Assembly (NCBI RefSeq): GCF_009389715.1
Contig: NC_052397.1
Location: forward strand, 13,087,355 to 13,151,354
DNA from: Phoenix dactylifera
Lineage: Eukaryota; Streptophyta; Magnoliopsida; Arecales; Arecaceae
Direction of reading: 5' to 3'
Length of the DNA stretch: 64,000 nucleotides
Every line of letters begins with the position of its first letter. Positions within the stretch are counted from its first letter, which is position 1. The position numbers and the translations under genes are program-made. Below, in pieces: positions 1 through 12,267 of the stretch. The notes beneath the pieces are model-generated. The model made no database searches. It saw only the letters and a program-made list of their open reading frames with translations, and had not been told where the DNA came from.

Positions 1-198
1 TTTCTCCCTTCAAAAGTTAAAAGAAACAAAAACTAAAAAATAGAAGGAAAAAAAAAACCAGCTACCCAGACACCAAAAGTATCAACAGTGTAATAGATCG
101 AGTGAGAAACTGAGAATCCTGACGAGCCGAGGTTCCTTTGGATTCTGTGAACCTATGCCTGTTGCTATCCTTTCAGGCTTCAACCCAACTCCTTTTAG

Positions 199-205
<7 letters not shown>

Positions 206-253
<48 letters not shown>
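206..253. repeat. (CT)n microsatellite
   Basis: A nearly uninterrupted run of CT dinucleotides, followed directly by GGATC-rich DNA. It produces the Ser-Leu and Arg-Glu reading frames seen here on both strands, so those are not genes. Confidence 0.95.
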
Positions 254-255
<2 letters not shown>

Positions 256-440
256 GATCCATTCGGATCGGATCAGATCCATTCGATAAACCTAAATTCG
301 ATCCAGAAAATAATTCGGATCTAATTTTTGAATCCGACCCAAACCCACGGGTCCTAAAATTCGGATCGGATCGGATCTACGCGGGTCGCGTCGGATCGGG
401 TCGGATCTACACGGGTCGCGTCGGATCGGGTCACGAATCG
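254..440. repeat. GGATC/GGGTC-rich repeat with a 30-bp tandem duplication
   Basis: The stretch is dense in TCGGATC and CGGGTC words. A 30-bp unit at 371-400 is repeated at 401-430 with a single difference. Sequences of this style are common in non-autonomous plant transposons, but I see no clear terminal inverted repeats, so the class is left open. Confidence 0.6.
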
Positions 441-884
441 ACCCGACCCATTTGCAACCTTACCGTTTTTACCAAAAAAAAAAGAAAGAAAAAAAAAAGC
501 CGAGTACACATAACATTGTAGCAACAAATATTACATGTATAGTCTTCCAGCGGAAAGGCTTGAAAATCATCAGTTGGTAAAGAGAGAAATGTCTGTTTTT
601 TATTCTAAATTTTGGCACGAAAAATTTAGAATAAGCGAGAATAGTATTAGGAAAAATGACCTCTTGAGAAGTTCTCGTATTGTACCTTTTTATAGAACTC
701 TGCAATTAAATATGCTTGGGCAAGAGTAGTACTAAGATGGATGACCTTCTAAAAAGTACTCGTGTTGCACCTTTTTATAGCAGGCTTTGCCTCCCTCTTC
801 AAAAAAAAAAAAAAAAAAAACACAAAAAAGTAACATAACAAAAAAACACAAAAAAGTAACATCTGCACCACCAATTTCTTCTCC

Positions 885-1010
885 TACGGATACTATTGCA
901 TGACTAAATCCATTCAGGAGATTACGTTACTCACCGCTTCAGCAGTTGCCGATAAAATAAAATCATCGAAACACATAAGGTGCTTCGCACCATTAGGGGC
1001 AATGGTGATA
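885..1010 (-). mobile_element. LINE reverse-transcriptase relic (short)
   Basis: Read on the minus strand, about 40 codons resemble the catalytic region of a plant LINE reverse transcriptase: an HLMCFDD motif (where HLxFADD is usual) followed by an alanine-rich helix. In-frame stops interrupt it. Only this short island is recognisable, so the assignment is tentative. Confidence 0.35.
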
Positions 1011-4000
1011 AGCAGCATAAACAAAGTGAAATAATACAGTAACGCTATGCTTGGAGGTTCTTAATTTCTTATGGACGATTCTGTTTAATTTACTCGATTC
1101 AAAAAATTTAGATTTTGAAAGCTGATTTTTTTTTTCAATATAAGTTGTTTGGTTGTTAAAGTAAGAAAGATCTGAATAAGAAGATCGAGAAAGAGATGGA
1201 GAAATCATTAGGTGGAATTTTTCAGTTCCCTGATATCAGGCATTTTTGTATATTTTTGAGGAAAGGGACGTTTGGATTTTCACCTCACAACCTAATATGG
1301 ATTTCTAAAATCATTATGTTAATTTCTAAAAACATATAGAATCACATAACATCATGACCTGAAGTACTTCTGTGCAAACCCTTAGAGGTACAATAGTCAA
1401 GCTTCGGGACGCAGCGAGAGCACCATTCCACGAAATTCATGCAGAGTCACGCAACCCCCATCAGATCCAAAATTATGTTGAATCAAAACAAGTTCTTTCA
1501 CGTTTATATAATGTTTTGTAGAACCAACAAAATCTATTAAAGCCAACCTGACCTGAATAAAAGAAATTCTTTCAAGTACATCAAACAAAAAGTAAAATGC
1601 ACTATTTAAAACATTATGTCAGTGATGTTTTGTTTTTTCATATAGTCTTTTTTATTAAAGATATAACAGATATTTTATCCAACTTAAAAAAAAAAAAAAA
1701 AAAAAGTATATGTTCAACTAAACATAAGTCATTTTAAAAAGTATGTTTTCTTTATCATTTTTTCATGATCAACCAAATATAAAAATATCACTTTCTCATA
1801 TATTATATATTCAGACATCAACTTCCTAAAAAAAATGCTCCAATGATGTAAAATTCTTCCAGTAAACTAAATGAGTCCTCACACATTAATAGGCCGGGCC
1901 TTGGATATAGTGAAGCCATGTTGATTAGATGCTGGATTAATTTTTAGATTATGGGCGGCATTTTTAGTTAGATCACTTTATCCAACCCAACCTAAACCCA
2001 AACTACCCAATCCGATTTGTTGGGCTCAGGTCAAGTATGGGTTAGTTGAACCCCAACTAGGCAATGGTGTTAGGTTACATTCGAGTCAAACTCACAACCT
2101 ATTAGAACATGAGGTATATATTGAAAAACATAGTATATGATATAATTTTTTAATGGCTCTTTTTTTAAATGAGAAAACAGAGATAGAGAAGGGCTAAAAA
2201 ATAGAAGTCCAAAATAGTATCTAGAAAATATAAAACTAATAATATAATATAATTTAAAAGATTTTTTTTTTTGTATCTAGGTAATATTGCATATTTAGGG
2301 AGTATCTCATACTCCGTTCCTTCCCAATCATCCCTTTAGGTATATTGATCAATGATAGTGCGGCTCATTAATGCATGCATTGATTAAGATATTATCCTAT
2401 TTTTTTCTTTTGCAGTTAACCACCATGAAAACCCTTAAGCTAAGCATGTTCTAACCTAGAGGAGGAAGAAAATATAACGAACTTTGATGATTAACATTAA
2501 GGAGGTGTCTCAATGGTCAATGGTCAGGTGGCAATCACTTAACTTTCATGGAATAGGGTCCAACATAAAAGTTCAAATATCATATAAGAGGCCCTCCATA
2601 AAAAATGGAGAGTGATATAGCAGGCTTTACAAGAAAAGGGTATGGGATCCTGAAGTTGGGATTGAATGCAGAGTAATTGCCCTAAATCTAATAACTATAA
2701 TAGAGTATGAAAAAGTTTCTTCCTATTAGGTCTTAGGCTTTAGGAGGGATTGATGAGGTGTAATCAGTTAAGAAATGAGATGGTAGGAGGTTGTAGTTGT
2801 TGTGTTTGTGTACGATTGGATGGCTATAATTATATAAAGGAGAGAAGTTGGTTTAATGGCTTGGATTGAGAGTTGTAGGATCTAAGGAGGAGGATGAGGT
2901 GGTATAGTTCTATTGGATGGAAGGGAAAAGGAAAGGACTCTCTCCCATCCATCTCCAACCAGTATTGTGCTTGAATCTTTTGTGTGAATGAAGGATTCAC
3001 CTTCTTTGCATGAATCTACCATCGAATCATTCACCACACCCATCTCAAAGCACTCTAAGTTCCATCATTCATCTGCCTGCATAAATATCAAGTGACCAAT
3101 GGATGATCCAACTATAGATTACCATGAAGGAAGGTGAATTTTTCTTTTGTACAAAGATATAACCCCAACCCCTCTCAGTCCTAGCTATTAAACTGATTCC
3201 AATCCTCACCCTTTATTCATGTGATTTAATGACTATCATAGAGAGTTGAAAGATCTGCTATATCCTAATGCTTTTAGAGCTACTTTCATGAGAATTCTTA
3301 AATTTTCTTTCTCCTGCTAAAAAAATGATATTATAAATTTTTTTAGCCATCGTAAGTTTGAAAAGTAAATTAATGGTGAGCATTATACCTAGAATGGCAT
3401 TTGATTTTTTTCATTTTACAATACAGTTTATGAAAAAAAATTGCATGCTTGTGCATGAAGAGAGAAAAAGAGAGAGAAAGAGGCCATCTTAACATTTTAA
3501 AATTCGATATGCTATCTCTTTTGTGTACATGGTTGTATTTATATTCTTTGGCACGTTATAAGAATAAGACTTTTTTCTTACTTCTAAAGGGACTATATGT
3601 TCATTTTCTTAGTCCAATTATCTTCAAAAAATTATACATTTGCGTACAAACAATTTGAAAATATTGTTTACGACACGATTTGTCTCAAAAAAGCAAGGTA
3701 GTTTTTGAAGATCTTAATATACCTTTTTTATGAACTTATGCAATTAATCTTCAAAACTTTTCCTGTCTCTATTATAAAACTATGCAAATGTGGTGGGGTG
3801 CCTAGAGGGCTATTTTGTGATAAAAGTTTGCTCAATTTTAAGTATCAATTACTCAAATTTGTACAAAACTATTTCAATAATTTTTATTTGGATTTCTTCT
3901 AGTAACAATACGGCCGCCAAGAAATATATTATAGTGGTGACAATCTAATAGAACTTAAAAAAAAAAGTTGTAGGGAGCAATTTGTTAATATTTGAAGTTG

Positions 4001-6279
4001 ATCAACTTGTATCTTCAAGTCATATCTTGATTTTCTTATATCTAAATTCTAAATGTTAATTAATCCAAAATTAGGCTAGAAACGATCAACCTATATTCTC
4101 ATCTTTACATTGGATGATTGTATTGATAAATAGATTTATTGAAGGAATATAGCAATGCAAAATGAAGTATTCGTGAAGAAATTGAAAATATAACTAATAT
4201 AGATAATCATCAATATCATCCACACTTCTCTTTGATGTACATTGCAAGTGAACAAAACATGTGCAACTTTGATTGGTATTCTTGAATGATTTGACTATAA
4301 TATTTCTGAAGAAAAAAAAAGAGAATGATTTGACTATAATACAAGGTGATTTTTATGTATTTCTCATGGCTTGTGTTTAGCTTAAATTTTACCAGCTCAA
4401 GCTAAAAAATATATTGAAAAAACAAAATTTCAAGTCTTCCATCTTCATTAAAATGAAAATTGGATGAGTTTACATCTAAATTTTGATTTAACACAGATGA
4501 GACAAGAGCTGAATTCAAGATGCGAAATAACAATATTATTGCATCACAATGGGCCTCCATCAAAACCGTTATCCCCTATTATAATTATTATAATGAACAT
4601 TATTTACCTTAAAAGCAAAAAATCAATTTTTTTATAGTAAAATAATCACTATTGCAACAATATTATAACAAAAAATAATGGATAATAATGAAAATAATGA
4701 GAAATAATGGTGTTATATTTCCATTCATTTTTTATTATATAAAAAATATTATTTTTCAGATAAAATAATAAGAGAAATTTAATACAAAAAATGTCAACTC
4801 TTTTTTAAAAAATTATTTAGAGAAATGTACAAGTAAAACTATTGATCATTTACAATATAAATTCTTATAATGTTATATATGTAATATAAACTGTGATCAT
4901 AAATGGTTCTAACACTTATTTTAAAACTTGAAAAATTTGTGGCCAACTTAGGTTTGGTTAGAACAGGCCATCATTTTCTTTTGGCAGAGAGAATAGGCCA
5001 TGGTTCGACAATCAACTGCATGAATGATGGAGCTTGGAGGCCACAGTGACATTATTGCTGAAATCCTGCACACCATCAGATTCCTTTCCTTATTTGGGCC
5101 CCGGGCGGCCAGGCACGAAGACCGCAAAACAGCTCAAACCGGGAAGTGAGCAGCCGCATCCGTCAACGGTTCATTATCGCGCAATAAGAGATCGTTTGAC
5201 CGTTGGATGGCAGCTGGTTAGCGGGGACAGATATAAATATTAATCAGGCACAAAAATTCCTCTCCACAAGGTAGTTAAATTTTGTAATTATAAAATCAAA
5301 AATATTATTAAAAAAATAAATTATTTAGAAATAAATTAATCTAGCAATCTATTAATATGATAATTTATTTTTTTAAAATAAATATTATATAAACTTAAAT
5401 AGAATTATAAACATGACTTTATATACCTGTATCCATCTCCTATTTTTATCGATAACAGTGCAGGTATAGATATTAGTTAGGTTCTCAAATTTATACTTAT
5501 ATCTCAATGGATTCGGATGAAAAATAAATATGTTCGATCCAGTTCTGCTCTCTTATAGCTCAATTATATTTTTTTGTGGTGCAAAATATGCACGATCGTG
5601 CGTCTTCAGCTATATTTTCAGTGGCCTTATAAAATCTGGTTCGGAAATATCTTAATCTTATTACCTGCAAATGTCTAGCTCCGTTGTTTTGATGAAAAAT
5701 GCAATGCATGTCACATCCCACAAACTAAATCATTTGATTGCTCTTGTGGATGTTAGTTTGCGTGTTGAATGAGGTGCTTGTTATAAGGAGAATATTCATG
5801 AAAGTGCCCGTTGCTATTAGCTAATGGAGGCTAAACTCATTTATACACAAAAATTCGTAGTTCTATTGCAGTTTGTTTCTTTTCCAAATTGTGGTTTATG
5901 ATCGATTACTTTAGCTTAAACTAATCAAAATATAGTCTATTACAAATTAGATGGTAAGATTTTATTCAAAAAGAACATTGTAGGATTCACTTGAGCTTCT
6001 ATTAACGTTTTGCTACCCATTCCCCCATATTTTCCTCTGATCTTTATGTTGCAATAGAGAATTGACATTATAAATAAGAAATAGAGGAGCATTGGCTGGG
6101 ATTTGGCCATTTCCATTCTGAAACATCATTTTAGAACTTAGTTGGCTGACTTATCAGTTGTGAGGAATACAATAGTGATACTTTAGCATTTTTTTTGTTA
6201 TGCGTTTATCCAATTAGCTACAAGTTTTGATAAATGACTATATGAAAAATTGGAATTTAGAAGGAACATGAAAGGATGC

Positions 6280-6281
<2 letters not shown>
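1011..6281. other. AT-rich intergenic DNA, no gene recognised
   Basis: Composition is strongly AT-rich, with poly(A) runs such as 1686-1705 and no reading frame with recognisable protein character. Around 1890-2110 there is a TGGGCT/CCCAACC-rich patch typical of degraded transposons. A GC-rich island at about 5094-5228 stands out but holds no identifiable exon. Confidence 0.7.

Positions 6282-6339
<58 letters not shown>
6282..6339. repeat. (AT)n microsatellite
   Basis: About 58 bp of alternating TA lie roughly 370 bp upstream of the start codon of the X8-domain gene. Confidence 0.95.
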
Positions 6340-6342
<3 letters not shown>

Positions 6343-6711
6343 ACACCTAGCTATAGCATGTACCTTAAAGCCACTCATAATTTCAACATCGTCCATGCAA
6401 CAGTAAGCAAAGAACTCCATGTCGTCCTTGTTTTTGGCCGTGAGGGGGCACACTTCCCATGCGTCCGTCCTTGGCCTCAGAGGCACACTTACCAATGCCT
6501 TATGAGCACTGAGGACAGGCATAAAGCTCACCAACTTACCCTCAGCCATGGCTTCCATCTCAAACCCCACTTATTCCGCCTGTGACAAAAACCACCTCCT
6601 CTTTTCCTTATAGTCCCCCAACCACCCCCTCCTCCATTCCAAGGGTTTAAGCGGGGTTTATCCCTCGCCACCTCTCCCTTCCGATCCTCGCAACAAGAAT
6701 AAAAGAAGAAG

Positions 6712-9700
6712 ATGGTGGGCTTCTTCCTTCTCCTCTCCCTTCTTCCTCTCCTGGGTCTTACTGGTAAAAAAATGGACACCATCTGTGTTTTTTTCCCTTC
6801 TGTTCTCTGTTCTCTTTCTGTCATTCTCTTTGGAGGCTATTGAGTTGTTATTCTGCTTTCAGTTGCAGGTCAAGAAGCCATTGAGTTGGTACACCTCCAT
6901 GAACCAAGCCAACTAAGCCTTCAGTCACTCCCCCACACCACAAGCAAGCCATCCATTGGAGTCGCAGTGAGTGAAGTACACCTCCCTGTGGTATCATCCA
7001 GTGTCTTAGCGGCAGAAGGGTGGCTAAAAACCCATGTCTTAGCTCACTTCCCATCCACCAATATCACCACTATTGTGGTAGGAAAAGGAGTCCTTTGCAA
7101 CAGAGGGCAGGAGCACCTCTGGGGCTTGGTCCTGCCCTCTGTGAAGAACCTTTACTACTCTCTTGTGAGATGGGGTATGGTGAAAGAGATCAAAGTCTCC
7201 GCTGCCTTCTCCTCTGATTGCTTGCAGTACCCCTCCTCTTACTCTAGATTTCGAGGTGATATAGCTCAGAACACACTCCAACCTTTGGCGAGCTTCCTCC
7301 AAGAGACTAGCTCAGGTTACACCATAGACCATTCTTCCAAAAGAACCAACTTGGTGTTCTCCGCTTACAGAGAGGCTTTGGAAAGGTTGGGTCGTTCCAG
7401 GGTTAGAGACATCAGAGTGGTGAGAAAGCTCTCTTCTTTGAGTTCTCTTCTGTCCGTAGAGGGGGCGAAAACATTGGGCCTTCAAGTCCCTTCTCATTTA
7501 GCTAAAGCCCCAAGGTTCCCATCTGTCCCACTTGCGCCGCCGCCCCCTGATGCCTCGTTTTCTTTTCCGCCTGATGCCTCGCCACCGATGGTCACCGCCA
7601 ACCCACCTGATGCGTTCCCGGTCCCTCCGCCGCCGTGCTTGGTGGCGCCGACGGCCTCTGCGCCGGGCCCAGTGGAGGAGCAGAAGGGGGGCTTGTGGTG
7701 TGTAGCTAAGCCGACCGTTCCGGCAGAGAAGCTGCAGGAGGCAATGGATTATGCTTGTGGGGATGGTGGTGCTGACTGCGGGGAGATTAGGCCAAATGGG
7801 AGCTGTTATTACCCTGATAATGCTGTGGCCCATGCTTCCTATGCTTTCAATAGCTACTGGCAGAAGATGAAGCAGAGTGGAGGTAGCTGCAACTTTGATG
7901 GAACCGCTGTACTTATCAACTCAGACCCAAGTATGTAAATCATTTGTGTTTTCACAGTCTTTGCTTATGATCTTTCTCCACAACACTCTTTTTTTTTTTT
8001 TTGGCTGCCTTTGGATCTATAACTCTGATAAAGTAATGTTAGTGTTGTTTGTAGTGGTTTTAGTGCAAAACTAGTAGTATCACATTGCTGTTCCCTTCTA
8101 GGTTTGCCAGCATGAGTGATTTGAACTGGGATTTATTTTTCAATGAATGTCCTTGGATTTTTGATCTTTTGACTGGTGCAGGAAAAGAGATCACATAAAT
8201 GAGATGTAGAATGGATTAATGATTCTTCTGGTTGAATTGCATATACTAAGCTAAGAAATTTTGGCATAAATCTTAAGCCTACTTATTATTTGTTTAAAAA
8301 ATAAGGTTCATAGCTGACCATTGAGGCAACCAGCATAACAATTATGAGATTTGGTTGCAAAATTGAAGATGAGGAACAATCATAACATAACATTGTAGCT
8401 AAACGTGTATTGACATGATTATATAGATGTTATATTAAAGTGTATCACTCTTGATGGAACCACCTTTACATCATTTTATATGTATATTTTGTTACTGCCA
8501 CATATGAATGATATGGATGGTTGCATTTTCCTGACACTTACTCCAAATAAAATCAAAATAGTGCTTTATAGCATAATAAGAGTTGGGAACATCATTAGCA
8601 GGAAATTAATTTGTTAACTGATTCATCTCCATGGTCAGGTTGATCATCATATCTTCTTCACTATGTCAACCAGATAATACTGCTTCTCCTCTGGATCTTC
8701 CCAGATAATACTACTGCTGAAAATCTGAGTCTTGAATAAAAAAAATGACTGTGTAATTTTATGCAAATATAGGAAGGATAATAAGAGAATCCATTATTTC
8801 TATTGAAACTTCTCCTGCAATCTCTCTCTAGTTTCTCTAGTTCCTCTCTCCCGCCCGCTCTCTCCTACCAAATAAATAATGGGAATTAACTCCCATTTCA
8901 TAATTTCATTATTTCCAATAGACTACTCACCTTCTGTCTCTTCGTCTTCCGTTCTCCTAAACAAAAGGAAGGAGGAAGAATACATCTATCTCCATCCCTG
9001 TCTTCCTCTCACATCTCTCCCTTTGGCTCCCATTGAATATCACGAGTTGTCCATTCCCAAATATTATCCGAGTTGAGTTATGAAGCACAGTGACTGACAT
9101 CAGGGTAACTTTGGAATATGCAAGATCGAAAAATTTTCATTTAGAAGTAAGGCATGCATTCTATGATGACTAATCACATATTGTACTTATCTTTTGGTTA
9201 CACATCTAACTACATTTAATACTTTTTCTTTTTCCCAGATTTTATTGACTGCATGTATCTATTTTCTTTAGTTGGTTTTGTAATTTTAGTTGCTCTTTAG
9301 ATTATGGGTTTCACATATCTATGACATTTGTTCTCAGAAAAATGCAAAATACAATGCAACACATATTCATTTTTGGTTTAACTAGCATCTATAACCTTTC
9401 CTAGTTTCAGTTCTTGAAGTATAAATTATAGATATAAAGCACCGATTTAGGAATTTGAGTTAGCAATATAATCCTACATATTCATAGCTGAAAGAACTAG
9501 GGAACTATTTTATATGATTTTCCTTGTACAAAAGGACAGCAGGCATGACGTCAATATTTATTAGCATTCTATTGTTGATAGTTTGATGCAAATTTTGATG
9601 TGTAATTTTTTTCTTTTTTGGTGCCTAGTGCCCACCCCCTGCCCCCCACCCTGTACAAAAGTTCTGGTGCTGTGCTGATACCGCCCAAATGTTTATTTAT

Positions 9701-10508
9701 TTGAATACAGAAACATCACAGGATCATAGAGAGTTGACTTGTATTCATTTTGTTTGTGGTTTGGTGGCCAAACTTATGACTGAATGATGTTATGTGTAAA
9801 ATTTTTGAATCTGTGATGATCTAACTTTTAAATTATTGCTATGTAAAAGTTACATAGTGAAACAATACTGGGTCAAGATGATGAGACCTTTGTTGTTAAA
9901 AGAGGGAAAAAAATATGACATTTCCACTAGCAGCCTCTTTTGTTGTCGGATCACATGGGGCTTAGGGATTTTAGACTCACAATGCCTGACATTATGGAGG
10001 TTGCATGTGATGATCAAAATGAATTTGCATGTTTACAGCAGTGTGAAGATTGTATTGCAAATTGTAATGATTCAGAAATATCATGAATTATAAATGAGAG
10101 TGGATCCTGAACTCTACAATCTACATCATAGCCTTCATCCCACTGCAAGAGCGTTTAATATATTGTCATTGAGGAAATAACATAACAAGATGGTTTATCA
10201 CTTAATGATCATGACAAAGACTTGGTTTAGGTTGTGTGACAAATTATTTGTCATAGTTTGGCTTGCATAGTTTTTTCTTTTTTCAATATTTTGCTTTCAC
10301 ATTTAAAACAAGGTTGAGGAGGCATTTAAATTATAGCATATACAGCAGTTTTATGAAATTTCCTTTATGTACAATCCTCATTGTTTAATGCGATAGTAGT
10401 TATTTAGATTGAACCTGTTTAAATACAGACTGCACTTTTTGTTGACCCTTGGAATATTATCCGCGATGGGTTGCAGGCTTTCTCCAGTGTCATTTCGAAC
10501 TCAGTTGA
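6712..10508 (+). CDS. X8 (CBM43) domain protein with a degenerate GH17-like N-terminal region
   Basis: I assign three exons: 6712-6763, 6863-7930 and 10477-10508. Splice sites are canonical and phases agree, giving 383 residues. Exon 1 encodes a hydrophobic signal peptide (starts MVGFFLLLSLLP). Residues about 40-190 resemble part of a plant GH17 beta-1,3-glucanase fold, but I do not find the catalytic acid region or the nucleophile motif near a VSExGWPS-type sequence, so hydrolase activity is unlikely. Residues about 225-285 are proline-rich. Residues 293-378 form an X8 domain starting LWCVAKP. Exon 3 supplies its last cysteine (FLQCHF) and the stop, which is why I prefer it over a nearer acceptor at 8101. 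X8 domains bind callose, and family members act in cell walls or at plasmodesmata. I see no C-terminal GPI-anchor signal. Intron 2 is 2.5 kb. Confidence 0.88.
7931..10476 (+). other. Intron 2 of the X8-domain gene
   Basis: The donor is GTATGT after codon position 1. The acceptor TTGCAG precedes GCTTTCTCCAG. The interior is AT-rich with a CT-rich patch near 8820-8860. I recognise no gene or intact transposon in it. Confidence 0.8.
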
Positions 10509-11008
10509 GGAGGGATCAGTGCTTGGGTGCTCTATCATTGCTGAAGAATCCAGGCAAGCTTTTCATTTTCGAAGAATATCTTTTAAGTTTTGACTGCATT
10601 TGGTAAGAAATTTAGAATCTGACATCCTTTTAAATGACCAAAAGCGTGATAAAATTATTAAGGAGAACTAGTGATTCACAATATAGCATCTCTTTCAGGT
10701 TCAATCCTGGTTTTAAGTACTTGTAAGAACATGGGCTGTCAAACAGGTGGTGTGAAGGGTAAAAAAAAAAGAAGAAGAAGAAAAGGTTTGTTTTTTTCGA
10801 AAAAAGAAAAGGACCTTTTAAATGCCTGGAGGCCTGATAACATCACTAAGGTGAACCAGTGCTTCAGAATATAGCATCTCTCTCAGGTTAATATGGTGGG
10901 GACCTTCTTATAGGTAATTAGAAGAATATGGGTTGTCAAACAACAAGTGTTGTGAAGATTTTAAAAAGTAGAGTACTTTAGAAAAAAGGGACAAAGCAGT
11001 GTCGGAAA

Positions 11009-11045
11009 TTATGGGCCCACCATGCTTCTGCTGCGCGACTCTGAT
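11009..11045 (-). pseudogene. Partial initiator tRNA-Met pseudogene (5' half)
   Basis: On the minus strand this stretch matches the 5' half of the neighbouring tRNA-iMet, from the acceptor-stem start through the anticodon GGGCCCATAA. It has several substitutions, and the anticodon 3' side, T arm and 3' end are missing. The upstream flank (CAACATCAGAG on the minus strand) is shared with the intact copy, so the two arose by segmental duplication. Confidence 0.75.
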
Positions 11046-11347
11046 GTTGTTCAAGCTGATGTTATTTATTTCTAATATTGTGCGCTGCTCTGATGCCGCT
11101 TCTAAGCGCTGATAAGAAGATGGTTGTCAAACATGTGGTGTGAAATGGTAAAACAGAGAAGAAAAAAAAAAAGAAGAGGTTTGCCTTTGAATAAAAGAAA
11201 TGGGACTTTTTAATGCCTCTTTTGGATTTAATACAGTGGGACCTGCTTTTAAATACTTACTATATGACTATGGGTTGTCAAACAGGTAAATGTGAAGGTA
11301 ATAGAAAAGAAAAAAAGGGGAAAAAAAGTGATGGGAAGCTCTCTCAA

Positions 11348-11419
11348 TATCAGAGCCAGGTTTCGATCCTGGGACCTGTGGGTTATGGGCCCACCACGCT
11401 TCCGCTGCGCCACTCTGAT
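11348..11419 (-). tRNA. Initiator tRNA-Met (CAT)
   Basis: A 72-nt cloverleaf can be read on the minus strand. The acceptor stem is ATCAGAG paired with CTCTGAT plus discriminator A, with the A1:T72 pair typical of eukaryotic initiators. The anticodon stem GTGGG/CCCAC carries the three G:C pairs diagnostic of initiators around the anticodon CAT. The T-arm is GGATCGAAACC, with A in place of the usual T54. A run of seven T residues on the minus strand (plus-strand A at about 11323-11329) lies about 20 nt downstream and fits an RNA polymerase III terminator. The copy has no visible damage, so it could be functional. Confidence 0.93.
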
Positions 11420-11421
11420 GT

Positions 11422-12256
11422 TGCTCAAGTTTATATTATCTATCTATATATTACCAAAATCAAGTCTCAGGTTCAAACAGGGAAATGGTTTTGTCCGCAT
11501 CTATGGGTACAACTATAGGTCAAGTAGGCAGAGATCTGACCAAAACTTGACATGATTTGGAACTATCATAGACTTGATTCCTTATACAGCAAAAAGATAA
11601 TAATAGGTCTGAATGAAATTGGCCTCTATCCAATTGGACTCCAACGGATAGTTCAAATCAGGTGGATGTTGGACAAAATTAAAATAGTTCAAAGCATTTT
11701 GTAGCGCATTAAACTAACCCGACCGACATAAGCAAAACATTGATTGGGTGGAAGACAGTTTTTAGATGTGTTATAGATAGGAACCTCAGTGAAATGAGCT
11801 ATAGCCAAGAGTTTGCATCCCTCCCAATGTTTTCCAAAGTATTTGATTTGAGTTATTCTCGAATTTGAAATGTTGGTGGTACCCCCACCATGATACACAG
11901 AAATGACACAGATGGAACTCTCTGAAATTACATTGTCCATTCATGCTTCCATTCATGTGGTGGACAGGAATATGGACATGGAGATGGGAAGGTGGATAGG
12001 TGACTAGGTGGCATCATTAGAAATACATGGCAGCCTACCATTGTTCATTCATGTTATTTGTTATAAACAGGGGATTTACAATTTGATGGCTTTATAGTTG
12101 CTAAATGAGTTGTATATGAAAACTTAGATTGAGATTTCTTTGCATTGCTATTTTTGGTAAGAATTTGTTGAAAAGGATATGTGGAAGTGAGGTTATCTCT
12201 TACTTGCCTTTTGAAGTTTATATGGATTTCACAAAGCTGCTGTTTTGATGGATTCG
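11422..12256. other. Intergenic, no gene recognised
   Basis: Moderately AT-rich sequence between the tRNA and the LINE insertion. Reading frames are short and lack protein-like character. Confidence 0.6.
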
Positions 12257-12267
12257 AAAGAGAGGTT
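12257..12267. repeat. Target-site duplication, left copy (LINE)
   Basis: AAAGAGAGGTT occurs here, just before LINE sequence starts, and again at 15262-15272 immediately after the poly(A) tail. The terminal A bases of the right copy merge with the tail, so its exact edge is ambiguous. Confidence 0.75.

Larger units (their letters stand above)
10665..11421. repeat. Degenerate tandem repeat cluster containing initiator tRNA-Met copies
   Basis: A phrase close to TATGGGTTGTCAAACAGGT recurs at about 10732, 10927, 11121 and 11270. It is followed by GTGTGAAGG, a purine-rich A/G tract and in some copies GGGAC(C)TTTTTAAATGCCT. Two units end in tRNA-iMet sequence followed by TGATGTTG(C/T)TCAAG. The units are roughly 100-250 bp long and considerably diverged, pointing to an old serial duplication of a tRNA-bearing segment. 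Confidence 0.7.

Noticed and set aside
5094..5228. GC-rich island that could be a first exon or promoter
   Set aside because: No splice-compatible frame with protein character and no downstream exons were found.
8102..8115. Alternative last exon for the X8 gene (acceptor at 8101)
   Set aside because: It would end the protein after three residues without the sixth X8 cysteine. The acceptor at 10476 gives a proper X8 ending.
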